53,547 bases of DNA from an uncultured Opitutia bacterium (GTDB lineage: Bacteria > Verrucomicrobiota > Verrucomicrobiia > Opitutales > UBA953): assembly GCA_903850885.1 (NCBI GenBank), contig CAINMU010000139.1:1-53547 (forward strand). Direction: 5' to 3'. Below the pieces are notes generated by a model, which saw only the letters and a program-made list of their open reading frames with translations, was not told the DNA's origin and searched no databases. Below, one piece after another: positions 24,889-33,074 of the stretch. A program made the position numbers and the translations under genes. Positions within the stretch are counted from its first letter, which is position 1. Each line of letters starts with the position of its first letter.

Positions 24889-26881
24889 CGGTGCCTTGAT
24901 AATAGAAAATGGCTTCGTCCACGGCATCCGGACGGAGTTCCTGCAGCGGGACTAAAGCCCCCGTCGCGAGATCCGCCTGATATTGGACTACCTGTTTCAC
25001 GGGTTTGAGCACGGTCAATAAACCGTCTTCGCGCAGCACAGCTACCTTTTGATAGTTACTGATAAAAGCGCGGGGCTTGTATGTCGGACTAAAAACGTCC
25101 GAACCGACAAAGCGGGCCACATAGGATGAATGCAATAACCCCAGCACGGTCGGGGCCAAATCGACCTGGCTCATCATCTTATCCTCAGGGCGGGCGGCGA
25201 TCAGACCTGGAGCCCAGATAAAGAGCGGGATTTCATATTTCCTGATCTCGAGATCACGCTTGCCTGCGACGGAAGCACAGTGATCGGCCACGATAATGAA
25301 GACCGTATCCTTGAACCATGGCTTGGCTTCGGCCGCCTTAAGAAAGGCGCCGATCGCGTAATCGGTATAGGCGACGCCGCCCTCCCGCCCCACGAGCTTG
25401 GCGTCGATCTTTCCAGCCGGCCACGTGTAGGGGCGATGGTTCGACGTCGTCATCACGAAGTGATGGAAAGGCTTTTGGGCAGCAAAGGCCTTATCCGCCT
25501 CATGCAAGGACCAGTTGAAAGCGTCCTCATCACAGGCGCCCCAGGCATTACCAAAAGTCATTTTCTCTCCGCTCTTCAAGGCTACGGGCTGATCGACGAT
25601 GCGATAGCCGTTATTCTCGAAGAAGTAATTCATATTATCGAAGAAACCGTCGCCCCCGTAAATGAAAGCATTGTCGTACCCTTGAGCGGCAAGGACTGAA
25701 CCTAAGGTCGTAAGGTCTTCGCACTTTGCCCGACGCAAAACCGATTGCCCAGGGATGGGAGGGATGGCGAGCGTGAGCGCTTCCATCCCGCGGACCGTAC
25801 GCGTGCCGCTGGCATAGCAGTGGCGAAACCAAAGGGACTCCTTGGCAATCCGATCCAAGACTGGCGTCAGGCGCTGCTCCGCATAGGGGGCCTGACCGTA
25901 GCAGCTCAGGTATTCCGCACTCAAACTCTCGACCGTGATCTGGATGACATTGAGCCGACGGCCTGGGCCGGTCGCGGCGACGATGTGACGTTTAATGCCT
26001 TTCGACTCATCCTTCGCCAGGGGGACACCCTGTCGGGCGAGCTGCGCACGCAAGCCAGCAACCGCCTCTGGGCGGGACGGGTAAAAGCGCTGCCACTCCA
26101 ATTGATTGGCCCAAAACGCAGCCAAAAAAGCGTATTCTCCATTCTTCGCTAATTCCGCATCATAGCTGTTGGACCAACTTGGCTGCGGTTCGCCCATGTG
26201 ACGCAAGCCGGCCGTGATGCGTTCGCCCATGGAAGTCGCGACGCGAGAGGATGCCTTCAAATCTCGCCGACCGACCGCATAGGCGAGCACCAGGCAAAGG
26301 AACAAAGGCAGCAAAAGCCCGACCCCGGAACGCCATCGCGGCGACATATCCGTCTGGGCGTCTTCCTGCCATCGCTTCCACCATCCTGACTTAATCCAGG
26401 CAAAAACGATAACCCCCACGGCGAATAAGATCCCCGTAACGATGGCAGCCATCGGGTAGGACTCTTTGATATTTTTGACGACCTCTTGCGTGTAGACCAA
26501 ATAATCAACCGCGATAAAATTAAAGCGGACGCCAAATTCTTCCCAAAATAAAACTTCTGAGACTTTCCAGAAAACGAACAGGGAGCACCCGAAGACCCAT
26601 GCCAAGTAAAGCGGAGCCCGGAGCCATGAGCGCGCCCAGGCCCAAGAGGGCCAGCAAGCGGACAATAAGCCGAAGGGCAACGTCAAGAGCCAGGCCATCA
26701 GGACATCGAAAAAGAACCCGATGACCAAAGCCCCAACGGTTGAAAGACCCCAAGACACCGCGGAAGCAGAAAAGATAAGAAGCCCTAAACGTAAAATCGT
26801 CCCCAAAATTAGGTAACTTGCAGCCAGGAGCAATGTGCCCCCTTGGCGCGAACCGAGAACTCGGGAGAAAAGGGCTTTCAC
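24845..26881 (-). CDS. LTA-synthase-like (sulfatase-fold) membrane phosphotransferase
   Basis: 678 residues. Five membrane segments in the first 190 residues are followed by a periplasmic alkaline-phosphatase-superfamily domain. Motifs: NVIQITVESLSAEYLSCYG (metal-binding Glu), SGTRTVRGMEAL with the likely nucleophile Thr362 in TRTVRG, HHFVMTTSNHRPY and VFIIVADHCASVAGK (metal-binding Asp/His). In relatives these enzymes move phosphoglycerol or phosphoethanolamine onto teichoic acid, periplasmic glucans or lipid A. In a diderm, glycan or lipid A decoration is more likely than teichoic acid, but the substrate is inferred. It follows rpmH-rnpA-yidD and precedes the PAP2 phosphatase on the minus strand. 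Confidence 0.85.
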   Translation of the reverse strand: MKALFSRVLGSRQGGTLLLAASYLILGTILRLGLLIFSASAVSWGLSTVGALVIGFFFDVLMAWLLTLPFGLLSACWPSWAWARSWLRAPLYLAWVFGCSLFVFWKVSEVLFWEEFGVRFNFIAVDYLVYTQEVVKNIKESYPMAAIVTGILFAVGVIVFAWIKSGWWKRWQEDAQTDMSPRWRSGVGLLLPLFLCLVLAYAVGRRDLKASSRVATSMGERITAGLRHMGEPQPSWSNSYDAELAKNGEYAFLAAFWANQLEWQRFYPSRPEAVAGLRAQLARQGVPLAKDESKGIKRHIVAATGPGRRLNVIQITVESLSAEYLSCYGQAPYAEQRLTPVLDRIAKESLWFRHCYASGTRTVRGMEALTLAIPPIPGQSVLRRAKCEDLTTLGSVLAAQGYDNAFIYGGDGFFDNMNYFFENNGYRIVDQPVALKSGEKMTFGNAWGACDEDAFNWSLHEADKAFAAQKPFHHFVMTTSNHRPYTWPAGKIDAKLVGREGGVAYTDYAIGAFLKAAEAKPWFKDTVFIIVADHCASVAGKRDLEIRKYEIPLFIWAPGLIAARPEDKMMSQVDLAPTVLGLLHSSYVARFVGSDVFSPTYKPRAFISNYQKVAVLREDGLLTVLKPVKQVVQYQADLATGALVPLQELRPDAVDEAIFYYQGTDELFNQGGLANPSR

Positions 26882-26950
26882 TCCATAGATTTGGCCTCAA
26901 AACGCCTGTCAGGGCGAGAACATTAAGCCGCTTAGCCTACCCCCGGATGG

Positions 26951-27205
26951 TCATACTTCTGGCACTTCATCCACACCGGAGCCGCCCCAAGGGTGACATC
27001 GCCCAATCCGCTTCAATCCTAGCCACGCTCCCTTAAAGAAACCAAAGCGTTGTAAGCTCGTAGCCGCATAACAGGAACAGGTGGGGTGAAATCGGCATCC
27101 AGACCCTGGCACAATCCGGTGCAACGGTCCGGAAATAAATCGCTGGTAAAAGCCGACCAACTTCAGTGCCAAACGGGCAACGAATGATAGGCTCTTGGGT
27201 TTCAT
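26951..27205 (-). CDS. yidD: Membrane protein insertion efficiency factor YidD
   Basis: 84 residues from ATG 27205, overlapping rnpA by four bases; the longer open frame lies inside rnpA. Its core, LVGFYQRFISGPLHRIVPGSGCRFHPTCSCYAATSLQRFGFFKGAWLGLKRIGRCHPWGGSGVDEVP, is the full conserved YidD sequence including the Cys residues. A small inner-membrane-associated protein helping YidC insertase. yidC, usually next, is absent; an LTA-synthase-like gene follows instead. Confidence 0.95.
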   Translation of the reverse strand: MKPKSLSFVARLALKLVGFYQRFISGPLHRIVPGSGCRFHPTCSCYAATSLQRFGFFKGAWLGLKRIGRCHPWGGSGVDEVPEV

Positions 27206-27564
27206 TCCGCCTGACGTGCGGCCTGCGCGACCAGTTTGGTAGCAGCCAACGCGTAGGCCGCCTTCAAGTCGGCAAACCGACGACGGAGCATCCCGGGCCG
27301 AATCACCAAGACAATCTCCCACCCCGGAGGGAAAGCCGCGGCATCAGCCCGGAATAACTCTCGGGCCAGACGCTTCGCCCGGTTACGATTGACGGCCAAC
27401 GGGATCGATTTCTTAGCTGCGATGACCGCAAAACGGGCAGGGACGTCGCTCTTAGTGTGACGAAAATTCAAAAGAAAAGGCCCGCAATCGAGTCGCGAGC
27501 CTTGTTGGCGGAGACGCGTGAAATCGGCCGAGGCACGAATTCTACGCTCCCGCGGGAGACGCAT
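27202..27564 (-). CDS. rnpA: Ribonuclease P protein component
   Basis: 120 residues. The basic protein subunit that helps the RNase P RNA trim tRNA 5' ends. It begins RLPRERRIRASADFTRLRQQGSR, and the signature AVNRNRAKRLARELFR (RNR motif) is present at about residues 57-72. It lies between rpmH (five bases upstream on the minus strand) and yidD (four-base overlap), the conserved bacterial order. Confidence 0.96.
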   Translation of the reverse strand: MRLPRERRIRASADFTRLRQQGSRLDCGPFLLNFRHTKSDVPARFAVIAAKKSIPLAVNRNRAKRLARELFRADAAAFPPGWEIVLVIRPGMLRRRFADLKAAYALAATKLVAQAARQAE

Positions 27565-27569
27565 GAGGA

Positions 27570-27707
27570 TTAGGAGGCGCCGAGGCGCTTGCGACCAATG
27601 CTGCGGCGATTAGCCAAGACCTTGCGGCCACCCGGGGTCTTGGAACGGGCGCGGAAACCGCATTTACGGGCGCGGGAAATTTTAGACGGACGGTAGGTGG
27701 GATGCAT
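27570..27707 (-). CDS. rpmH: 50S ribosomal protein L34
   Basis: 45 residues from ATG 27707. [45 protein letters not shown] has the L34 pattern: TYRPS...R...GFR.R..T..GR.VL..RR..GRKRL. A much longer open frame continues upstream but only this part is real. dnaA, the usual upstream neighbour in many genomes, is absent; the divergent LOG gene begins 87 bases away. First gene of the rpmH-rnpA-yidD unit. Confidence 0.97.
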   Translation of the reverse strand: MHPTYRPSKISRARKCGFRARSKTPGGRKVLANRRSIGRKRLGAS

Positions 27708-27794
27708 GGCTTTAAAGGGAACAGCCAAGGCTACCCCACCGAGCCTGTCAAGCACCACGCTTCCCGGCTTGGCAGAAGCCAAACTAAGGGAAAG

Positions 27795-28664
27795 ATGAGG
27801 GGTATGAGCCCTGAAAAAGGTAAACTTAGGCCCACGCCACCTCGGGCCTACCTCAATCCGGAGTTTATGCATAGCCCCCAGGCCCGGACGATTCGCGTCA
27901 TGGCGGAGCTGATGGAGCCCTACCAGCGCTTTAAAAAGTATGGGGTGCGCAATACCGTGGTGATGTTCGGCTCCGCTCGCACGCTGCCACCTGAAAAAGC
28001 CAAGGCGCAACTCGAAGAAGTAAAAGCACTGATCGCCCGCGGCGAATGCTCGGGTGCCGAATGCGCCGGCCGTCTTCGCGCCGCCGAAATCAATTTGCGC
28101 AGCTCCGCCTACTTTGAGGCCTGCCGACAGCTCTCCTACGAGATGACCAAGTGGTCGATGTCGCTCCCGGAGTGGCAACGCTTTCTGATCTGTTCCGGCG
28201 GCGGCCCTGGCATCATGGAAGCCGCCAACATGGGCGCTCATCAAGCCGGCGGAAAATCGGTCGGCCTCGGTATCGCCCTACCCTTCGAGCAGGAACATAA
28301 TCCTTATATCACCCCCGAGCTCGACCTGGAATTCCACTACTTCTTCGTCCGCAAGTATTGGTTCCTTTACCTCGCCAAAGCACTCGTCGCTTTTCCCGGA
28401 GGCTTCGGCACCTTTGACGAACTTTTCGAAATGCTCACGCTCGTCCAGACGGGTAAGACTAAGAAACGTATCCCCGTCCTGCTTTTCGGTTCAGCCTTCT
28501 GGAAGAGCGTCCTGAATGTCGAAGTTTTCCACGAATGGGGCATGGTTTCTCCCGAAGACCGCGATCTTTATCGCCACGTCGATTCGGTCGAAGAAGCCCG
28601 CGACCTCCTGATTAGCATCATCACGGAGCAATATTTGAAGTCGGACAATATTGGTCATGACTGA
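27795..28664 (+). CDS. LOG family protein (lysine-decarboxylase-like fold)
   Basis: 289 residues from ATG 27795 (AAGGGA just upstream; ATG 27804 also possible). The long form of the LOG family, nucleotide 5'-monophosphate nucleosidases. [31 protein letters not shown] and [26 protein letters not shown] supply the nucleotide-binding loop and the PGGFGTFDE motif with the catalytic Glu. An insertion at about residues 60-100 is typical of the large subgroup. Cytokinin-type activity is known for plant LOG; the bacterial role is often AMP or nucleotide breakdown. It overlaps cutA by eight bases. Confidence 0.85.
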   Translation: MRGMSPEKGKLRPTPPRAYLNPEFMHSPQARTIRVMAELMEPYQRFKKYGVRNTVVMFGSARTLPPEKAKAQLEEVKALIARGECSGAECAGRLRAAEINLRSSAYFEACRQLSYEMTKWSMSLPEWQRFLICSGGGPGIMEAANMGAHQAGGKSVGLGIALPFEQEHNPYITPELDLEFHYFFVRKYWFLYLAKALVAFPGGFGTFDELFEMLTLVQTGKTKKRIPVLLFGSAFWKSVLNVEVFHEWGMVSPEDRDLYRHVDSVEEARDLLISIITEQYLKSDNIGHD

Positions 28665-28980
28665 AGCTCAAGGCATCGCCATTGCTTGGACGACCCTCCC
28701 GCAACGCGAAGAGGCCGAACGTATCGCCAGCGAGGCCGTCGGCGCAGGCTTAGCGGCTTGTGCGCAGGTGGACGGTCCCATCCGCTCGCATTTCACCTGG
28801 GAAGGCCGCACTCAGGTCGAAGACGAATTCCGCATAACTTTTAAATTCGCCGTGACGCAAGGACCCCACCTCGAAGCATGGGTTCACGCCCGACATCCTT
28901 ACGCACTGCCGCAATGGATTGTCATCGAAGCCGCCCATGTTTCACCGGCCTACCGGGCCTGGATTCTGGGAGTTCGGTAA
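28657..28980 (+). CDS. cutA: CutA1 divalent-ion tolerance protein
   Basis: 107 residues from ATG 28657, overlapping the LOG gene by eight bases. The P-II-like trimeric fold shows in IAWTTLPQREEAERIASEAVGAGLAACAQV, SHFTWEGRTQVEDEFRITFKF and HPYALPQWIVIEAAHVSPAYRAWI, all close to the family pattern (the usual HPYE.PEI.A reads HPYALPQWIV). Its role in copper tolerance is old and weakly proven; the cellular function is not settled. Confidence 0.92.
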   Translation: MTEAQGIAIAWTTLPQREEAERIASEAVGAGLAACAQVDGPIRSHFTWEGRTQVEDEFRITFKFAVTQGPHLEAWVHARHPYALPQWIVIEAAHVSPAYRAWILGVR

Positions 28981-28984
28981 TTTT

Positions 28985-29557
28985 ATGGACCGCACGACTG
29001 TCGAAGCCCTGCTTTATTTCGTTCTCGGTGCCTGCGTGCTCGCAGCCTGGGTAGGCGAATATCGCCAGCGACGTGTAAAGAACAGCGGCGAACTCTTTTG
29101 GCCCGGTACAGAATCGGCCCCCTGGGCGGCATACTTCGTCGCCGCCGCCGGGGCGCTACTGATTACCATTGCCGAAGCGAACGTCGAATTGCGCTACGAA
29201 ATCACCGATCAACAATCCGTCCTACCGGCGATCTCTATCCTGGCCTTGATCGGCGCCTCCATCATCGAAGAAGTCGTGTTCCGCGGCTTCACCGCCCCTT
29301 CGCACCTTACGGGACTGAAACTGCTCGGCGTGATCTTCGTGGGCTCCCTTATTTTCGCCCTGATTCATGATTTTGATTTAAAAAGCGCCAGCGGACGTAG
29401 CAGTACGATCTTCGCCTTCCTGACCTCGGTCTGGCTTTACCTCGCACGGTTTAATCCCCTGAATCCAAGCCGTTCGTTGTTGCCGTGTTTTATAGCTCAT
29501 ACCGTGCGTAATCTGGCAGTCTTTGGGATTAAATGGAGCGAAGGCTTCATAAGTTAA
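28985..29557 (+). CDS. CPBP-family intramembrane metalloprotease
   Basis: 190 residues from ATG 28985, five bases after cutA. Five or six hydrophobic segments. The CPBP (Abi) motifs are present: SIIEEVVFRGF (EE-x3-R), FALIHDFD (the F-x3-H) and CFIAHTVRNLAVF (H-x3-N), the glutamate/histidine zinc set of type II CAAX-processing-like proteases. Substrates are unknown; bacterial members act in bacteriocin immunity, peptide maturation or envelope stress. It is the last gene before the GH109-like pair. Confidence 0.85.
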   Translation: MDRTTVEALLYFVLGACVLAAWVGEYRQRRVKNSGELFWPGTESAPWAAYFVAAAGALLITIAEANVELRYEITDQQSVLPAISILALIGASIIEEVVFRGFTAPSHLTGLKLLGVIFVGSLIFALIHDFDLKSASGRSSTIFAFLTSVWLYLARFNPLNPSRSLLPCFIAHTVRNLAVFGIKWSEGFIS

Positions 29558-29575
29558 AACTTTCGAGGGTAAAAA

Positions 29576-29623
29576 GGTAAATCCGTTGCAACCGTTGTAC
29601 GGTTTTACTGTTATAGATTTACC
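29576..29623 (+). promoter_or_regulatory. Promoter with nested palindromes before the GH109-like pair
   Basis: A candidate promoter TTGCAA (29586-29591), 17 bases, TGTTAT (29609-29614) lies just before ATG 29627. Between the boxes is a perfect palindrome AACCGT-TGT-ACGGTT (29590-29604). Outside, GGTAAATC (29576-29583) and GATTTACC (29616-29623) form a wider inverted repeat enclosing the whole promoter. Such placement suits a repressor operator. The promoter boxes each match only four of six consensus bases, so that part is weak. Confidence 0.5.
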
Positions 29624-29626
29624 CCT

Positions 29627-31087
29627 ATGCTAACCCCAGAAAGCCAGAGCCGTCGTGATTTTTTAAAACTCTCGGCTTTGGCCGGTATCGGCGGCGGGAT
29701 AAGTGCCGCTTCGACCGCCGAAGCTAAGCCTGACCCCGCCCAATTACCCCATCTGACATCCGATACGATCGGCAAGATGCGCCCGCGGCCCGCTGGCAAT
29801 AAACCCGTCTGGGACCTTAACACCCGGCCCATCGGAAAAGTCCGCATCGGCGTCATCGGCCTCAATCGTGGCAGCGCCCACGTCAAATCAGGAAGCTTAC
29901 TCCCGTTCGTCGAAGTCGTCGCCGTGTGCGACATCTTGGATGATCGCGCCAAGGCCCAGGCAGAGATTGTCTTTAAGAACACTGGTAAGCGTCCGGCAAT
30001 CTACAGTGGCGACGAGAATGTCTGGGAGAAGATGGTCGACCGGGAGGATATCGATGTTGTCTATGTCGCCACCCCGTGGGAGTGGCACAAGCCGATGGCC
30101 GTCCGGGCGATGTCGCTCGGCAAGCATGCGTTTGTCGAAGTCAATTGTGGCGTCACCGTCGACGAATGTTGGGAACTCGTCGATGCCTCGGAGAAATATC
30201 AACGGCACTGCCCCATCCTGGAGAATGCCTGCTACGGCGAGGACGAGCTCTTTGTCCTGAACCTCGCCCGCCAAGGCTTCTTCGGCGACCTCAAGCATGC
30301 CGAGTGCGCTTACATCCACGACCAACGTCATTCGGCCACACACACTTTCCTGGATAAGCAACGCGAATGGCGCCGCCACTACGCCACCTTCATGCAGGGC
30401 AACGTCTACCCAACCCATGGTCTGGGCACCGTCTCGCAATACCTCGGCATGGGCCGGGGTGATGCTTTCAACTATGCGGTCTCGGTCTCATCTCCAGAAT
30501 TCGGTCTTTCCCAGTTACGCGAGAAGACCCAGCCGAATCGCGACCGGTCGCAGGATCAAAAGTTCGTCTGCGGAGACATGAACACCACGATTATCAAGAC
30601 CGTGCTTGGCCGGACCATCGTGGTCCAACACGACAACACCAGTCCGAGGCCTTATACCCGTGGCAACATGCTCAGCGGCTCCCAGGCCACTTTCTGCGGC
30701 TACCCCAACCGTCTCGCCATCGATGAGGACAACAAACATCCAATACTTGATCCGAAGGAGAAACGTAACAGCCACAGCTGGACTTACGAAGGCGATAAGC
30801 TCACGAAATTCATGCAGGCCAACGCCCACCCGCTTATTAAAAAGGCGGGAGTCGACGCCAAGAAAGTCGGCGGACACGGCGGCATGGACCATCTGATGAA
30901 CTACCGATTCCTGGACTGCATCCGCCAGGGTATCACCCCCGACCTGACGGTCTATGATGCAGCCTCTTGGTCATGTCTCATGGATCTCTCCGACCGCTCT
31001 GTCCGCGATGGCAGCCTGCCTATCGCCTATCCGGATTTCACCCGCGGCGGCTGGCAGACTTTGAAGCCCCTACCCCTCGTCTCTTAA
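29627..31087 (+). CDS. GH109-like Gfo/Idh/MocA-fold enzyme, Tat-exported (copy 1)
   Basis: 486 residues. The Tat signal SRRDFLKLSALAG begins the protein. A Rossmann domain (VRIGVIGLNRGSAHVKSG, residues about 67-190) binds NAD. NVYPTHGLGTVSQYLGMGRGD (from residue 259) carries Tyr261 and His264 in the YPTHG motif of GH109 glycosidases; VVQHDNTSPRPYTRGN and the later HGGMDHLMNYRFLDCI are also typical of that family. GH109 members cleave alpha-N-acetylgalactosamine by an NAD-cofactor mechanism, so removal of sugar from exported glycans is the likely role. An unproven oxidoreductase is the alternative. A close paralogue follows 21 bases after the stop. Confidence 0.85.
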   Translation: MLTPESQSRRDFLKLSALAGIGGGISAASTAEAKPDPAQLPHLTSDTIGKMRPRPAGNKPVWDLNTRPIGKVRIGVIGLNRGSAHVKSGSLLPFVEVVAVCDILDDRAKAQAEIVFKNTGKRPAIYSGDENVWEKMVDREDIDVVYVATPWEWHKPMAVRAMSLGKHAFVEVNCGVTVDECWELVDASEKYQRHCPILENACYGEDELFVLNLARQGFFGDLKHAECAYIHDQRHSATHTFLDKQREWRRHYATFMQGNVYPTHGLGTVSQYLGMGRGDAFNYAVSVSSPEFGLSQLREKTQPNRDRSQDQKFVCGDMNTTIIKTVLGRTIVVQHDNTSPRPYTRGNMLSGSQATFCGYPNRLAIDEDNKHPILDPKEKRNSHSWTYEGDKLTKFMQANAHPLIKKAGVDAKKVGGHGGMDHLMNYRFLDCIRQGITPDLTVYDAASWSCLMDLSDRSVRDGSLPIAYPDFTRGGWQTLKPLPLVS

Positions 31088-31108
31088 CGACCCTACAAGA
31101 CACATCCC

Positions 31109-32566
31109 ATGAACCTTCCCGAAAATCCCAATCGCCGCGACTTTCTTAAACTCGGTGCCCTCGCCGGCCTCGGTCTCGGACTCAGCGCCGTCCCGTCTGC
31201 CGAAGCGAAGCCCGACCCGCGCGACCTCAAACTCCTCAATGCACGCGATATCTCCGCGACGCGCCCCCGCCCGGCCGGCAACAAGCCTGTCTGGGACTTG
31301 ACCACCAAGCCCATCGAGAAAGTCCGGGTCGCCGTCATCGGCCTTAATCGCGGCCGTTCCCATGTGAACTCGGCTGCGAACATCCCATTCGCTGAAGTCG
31401 TCGCTGTTTGCGATATCATCGAAGCCCGGGCCAAGGGCGCCGCCGCGAGCGTCAAGAAAATCACCGGCAAAGAACCAGCGATGTATTTTGGGGATGAAAA
31501 TGCCTGGGAGAAAATGCTCGAGCGCGACGACATCGACGTCGTCTTCGTCGCCACTCCTTGGGAATGGCACGTACCGATGGCCCTCAAGGTTATGGAAAAG
31601 GGCAAGCATGCGTTCGTCGAAGTCTCCCCGGCCGTCACGGTCGACCAGTGCTGGCAGCTCGTGGATATGGCCGAAAAGACCCAGCGCCATTGCTCGATTA
31701 TCGAGAACTGCTGCTATGGCGAAGAAGAGCTTTTCGTCCTTAATCTGGCCCGCCAAGGCTTCTTCGGCGACCTCAAGCATGCCGAGTGTGCCTATATCCA
31801 TAACCTCGGCGGGGGCGTGCTTTGGAGCTTGGGCAGCGAAGGCGATTGGCGCCGCGATTATCACCGTTTCATGGACGGCAACCTCTACCCCACGCACGGT
31901 CTCGGCCCCGTGGCGCAGTATCTGAACATCGGCCGCGGCGACGCCATTAAGTTCGTCGTCTCCGTTTCGTCACCCGAATTCAACCTCACCCAGTTCCGCG
32001 ACAAGCACCAACCGAACGGCGGCAAGCACCAGGACGAGAAGTTCGTCTGCGGCGACATGAATACCTCGATCATCAAGACGCAGCTGGGCCGGACCATTAT
32101 GATTCAGCACGACGTGGTGAGCCCTCGCCCGTATTCACGCATCAACGCGCTTTCCGGCACGGAGGCGACGTTCTTCGGCTACCCCGCCCGCCTGGCAATC
32201 GACGCAGATAACAAACATCCGATACTTGATCCAAAGGAAAAACGCAGTAGCCACGAGTGGACTTACGAGAAGGAGAAACTCGCTAAGTTCATGAAAGCCA
32301 ACCAACACCCACTGATCAAAAAGATCGGTGAACTCGGCAAGAAGGTCGGCGGCCACGGCGGCATGGATTTCGTCATGGCTTACCGCATGCTCGACTGCGT
32401 GCGCCAGGGCCTCACGCCGGACATGACCGTTTACGACGCCGCGGACTGGTCGAGCATCCTCGAGATCTCCGCTCGCTCGGTGAAAGAAGGTAGTATGCCG
32501 ATCCATTGCCCCGACTTCACGCGCGGCGGATGGAAGACCATCCCTCCCTTGGGGATTGTTTCCTAA
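31109..32566 (+). CDS. GH109-like Gfo/Idh/MocA-fold enzyme, Tat-exported (copy 2)
   Basis: 485 residues. Tat signal NRRDFLKLGALAG, Rossmann domain from VRVAVIGLNRGRSHVNSA, and NLYPTHGLGPVAQYLNIGRGD with Tyr260 and His263. It matches copy 1 over nearly its full length with very few gaps, so it is a tandem duplicate that has since diverged; the WRRDYHRFMDG region and the loop after HNLGG differ most, and may set substrate choice. It shares the promoter region of copy 1 since only 21 bases separate them. The stop lies 49 bases before the tsaE start. Substrate is inferred from GH109, not shown. Confidence 0.85.
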   Translation: MNLPENPNRRDFLKLGALAGLGLGLSAVPSAEAKPDPRDLKLLNARDISATRPRPAGNKPVWDLTTKPIEKVRVAVIGLNRGRSHVNSAANIPFAEVVAVCDIIEARAKGAAASVKKITGKEPAMYFGDENAWEKMLERDDIDVVFVATPWEWHVPMALKVMEKGKHAFVEVSPAVTVDQCWQLVDMAEKTQRHCSIIENCCYGEEELFVLNLARQGFFGDLKHAECAYIHNLGGGVLWSLGSEGDWRRDYHRFMDGNLYPTHGLGPVAQYLNIGRGDAIKFVVSVSSPEFNLTQFRDKHQPNGGKHQDEKFVCGDMNTSIIKTQLGRTIMIQHDVVSPRPYSRINALSGTEATFFGYPARLAIDADNKHPILDPKEKRSSHEWTYEKEKLAKFMKANQHPLIKKIGELGKKVGGHGGMDFVMAYRMLDCVRQGLTPDMTVYDAADWSSILEISARSVKEGSMPIHCPDFTRGGWKTIPPLGIVS

Positions 32567-32615
32567 GCCTGCAAGGACGCTTGCCCTGCAACCGCGCCAC
32601 GGGAAGACTGCGCCC

Positions 32616-33068
32616 ATGGGACCACCGTCTGACCTTGCCGCCTGGATTGCGGGCATCACCACCCGCTCAGGAATCGAAACCGAAAGAGCGGCGGCGGCCT
32701 TTGCCCAGTTACTACCCCGAGATACCGTCTTGGCTCTCGAGGGCAACTTAGGCGTCGGCAAAACCACCTTCGTGCGCGGGCTGGTGCGAGGCTTCGGCGT
32801 CCGGGGTAACATCACCAGCCCATCCTTCGCCTTACTCAACGTGCACGAAGGAGATCGCCAGATTTTCCATGTCGATGCCTATCGCCTGAAAGACCCGGCC
32901 AGCTTCGATGAATTACTAATCTGGGATGTCGCCCAATCGCCCTGGAACGTAGTCATCGAATGGCCGGAAAAAGTGGCCAGCCGACTCCCGAAGGGCTTAT
33001 GGAAAATAAAAGCCTCCATCCTGGCGGACGGAGGCCATCATTTTCAACTGACCAGCAGCGTCGCCTAA
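32616..33068 (+). CDS. tsaE: tRNA threonylcarbamoyladenosine synthesis ATPase TsaE
   Basis: 150 residues from ATG 32616. TsaE works with TsaB, TsaC and TsaD to make t6A37 in ANN-decoding tRNAs. Walker A LEGNLGVGKTTFVRGLVRGFG, switch TSPSFALLN, HVDAYRL and VIEWPEKV match the family closely. tsaB and tsaD are not near. It is convergent with typA, seven bases apart. Confidence 0.93.
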   Translation: MGPPSDLAAWIAGITTRSGIETERAAAAFAQLLPRDTVLALEGNLGVGKTTFVRGLVRGFGVRGNITSPSFALLNVHEGDRQIFHVDAYRLKDPASFDELLIWDVAQSPWNVVIEWPEKVASRLPKGLWKIKASILADGGHHFQLTSSVA

Positions 33069-33074
33069 GCGACT

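Noticed and set aside
27708..28244. Upstream extension of the rpmH reading frame on the minus strand
   Set aside because: Only the last 45 residues match L34. The rest is antisense to the LOG gene.
29897..31897. Long minus-strand open frames across the GH109-like pair
   Set aside because: Antisense shadows that appear in both paralogues because the sense genes are similar.
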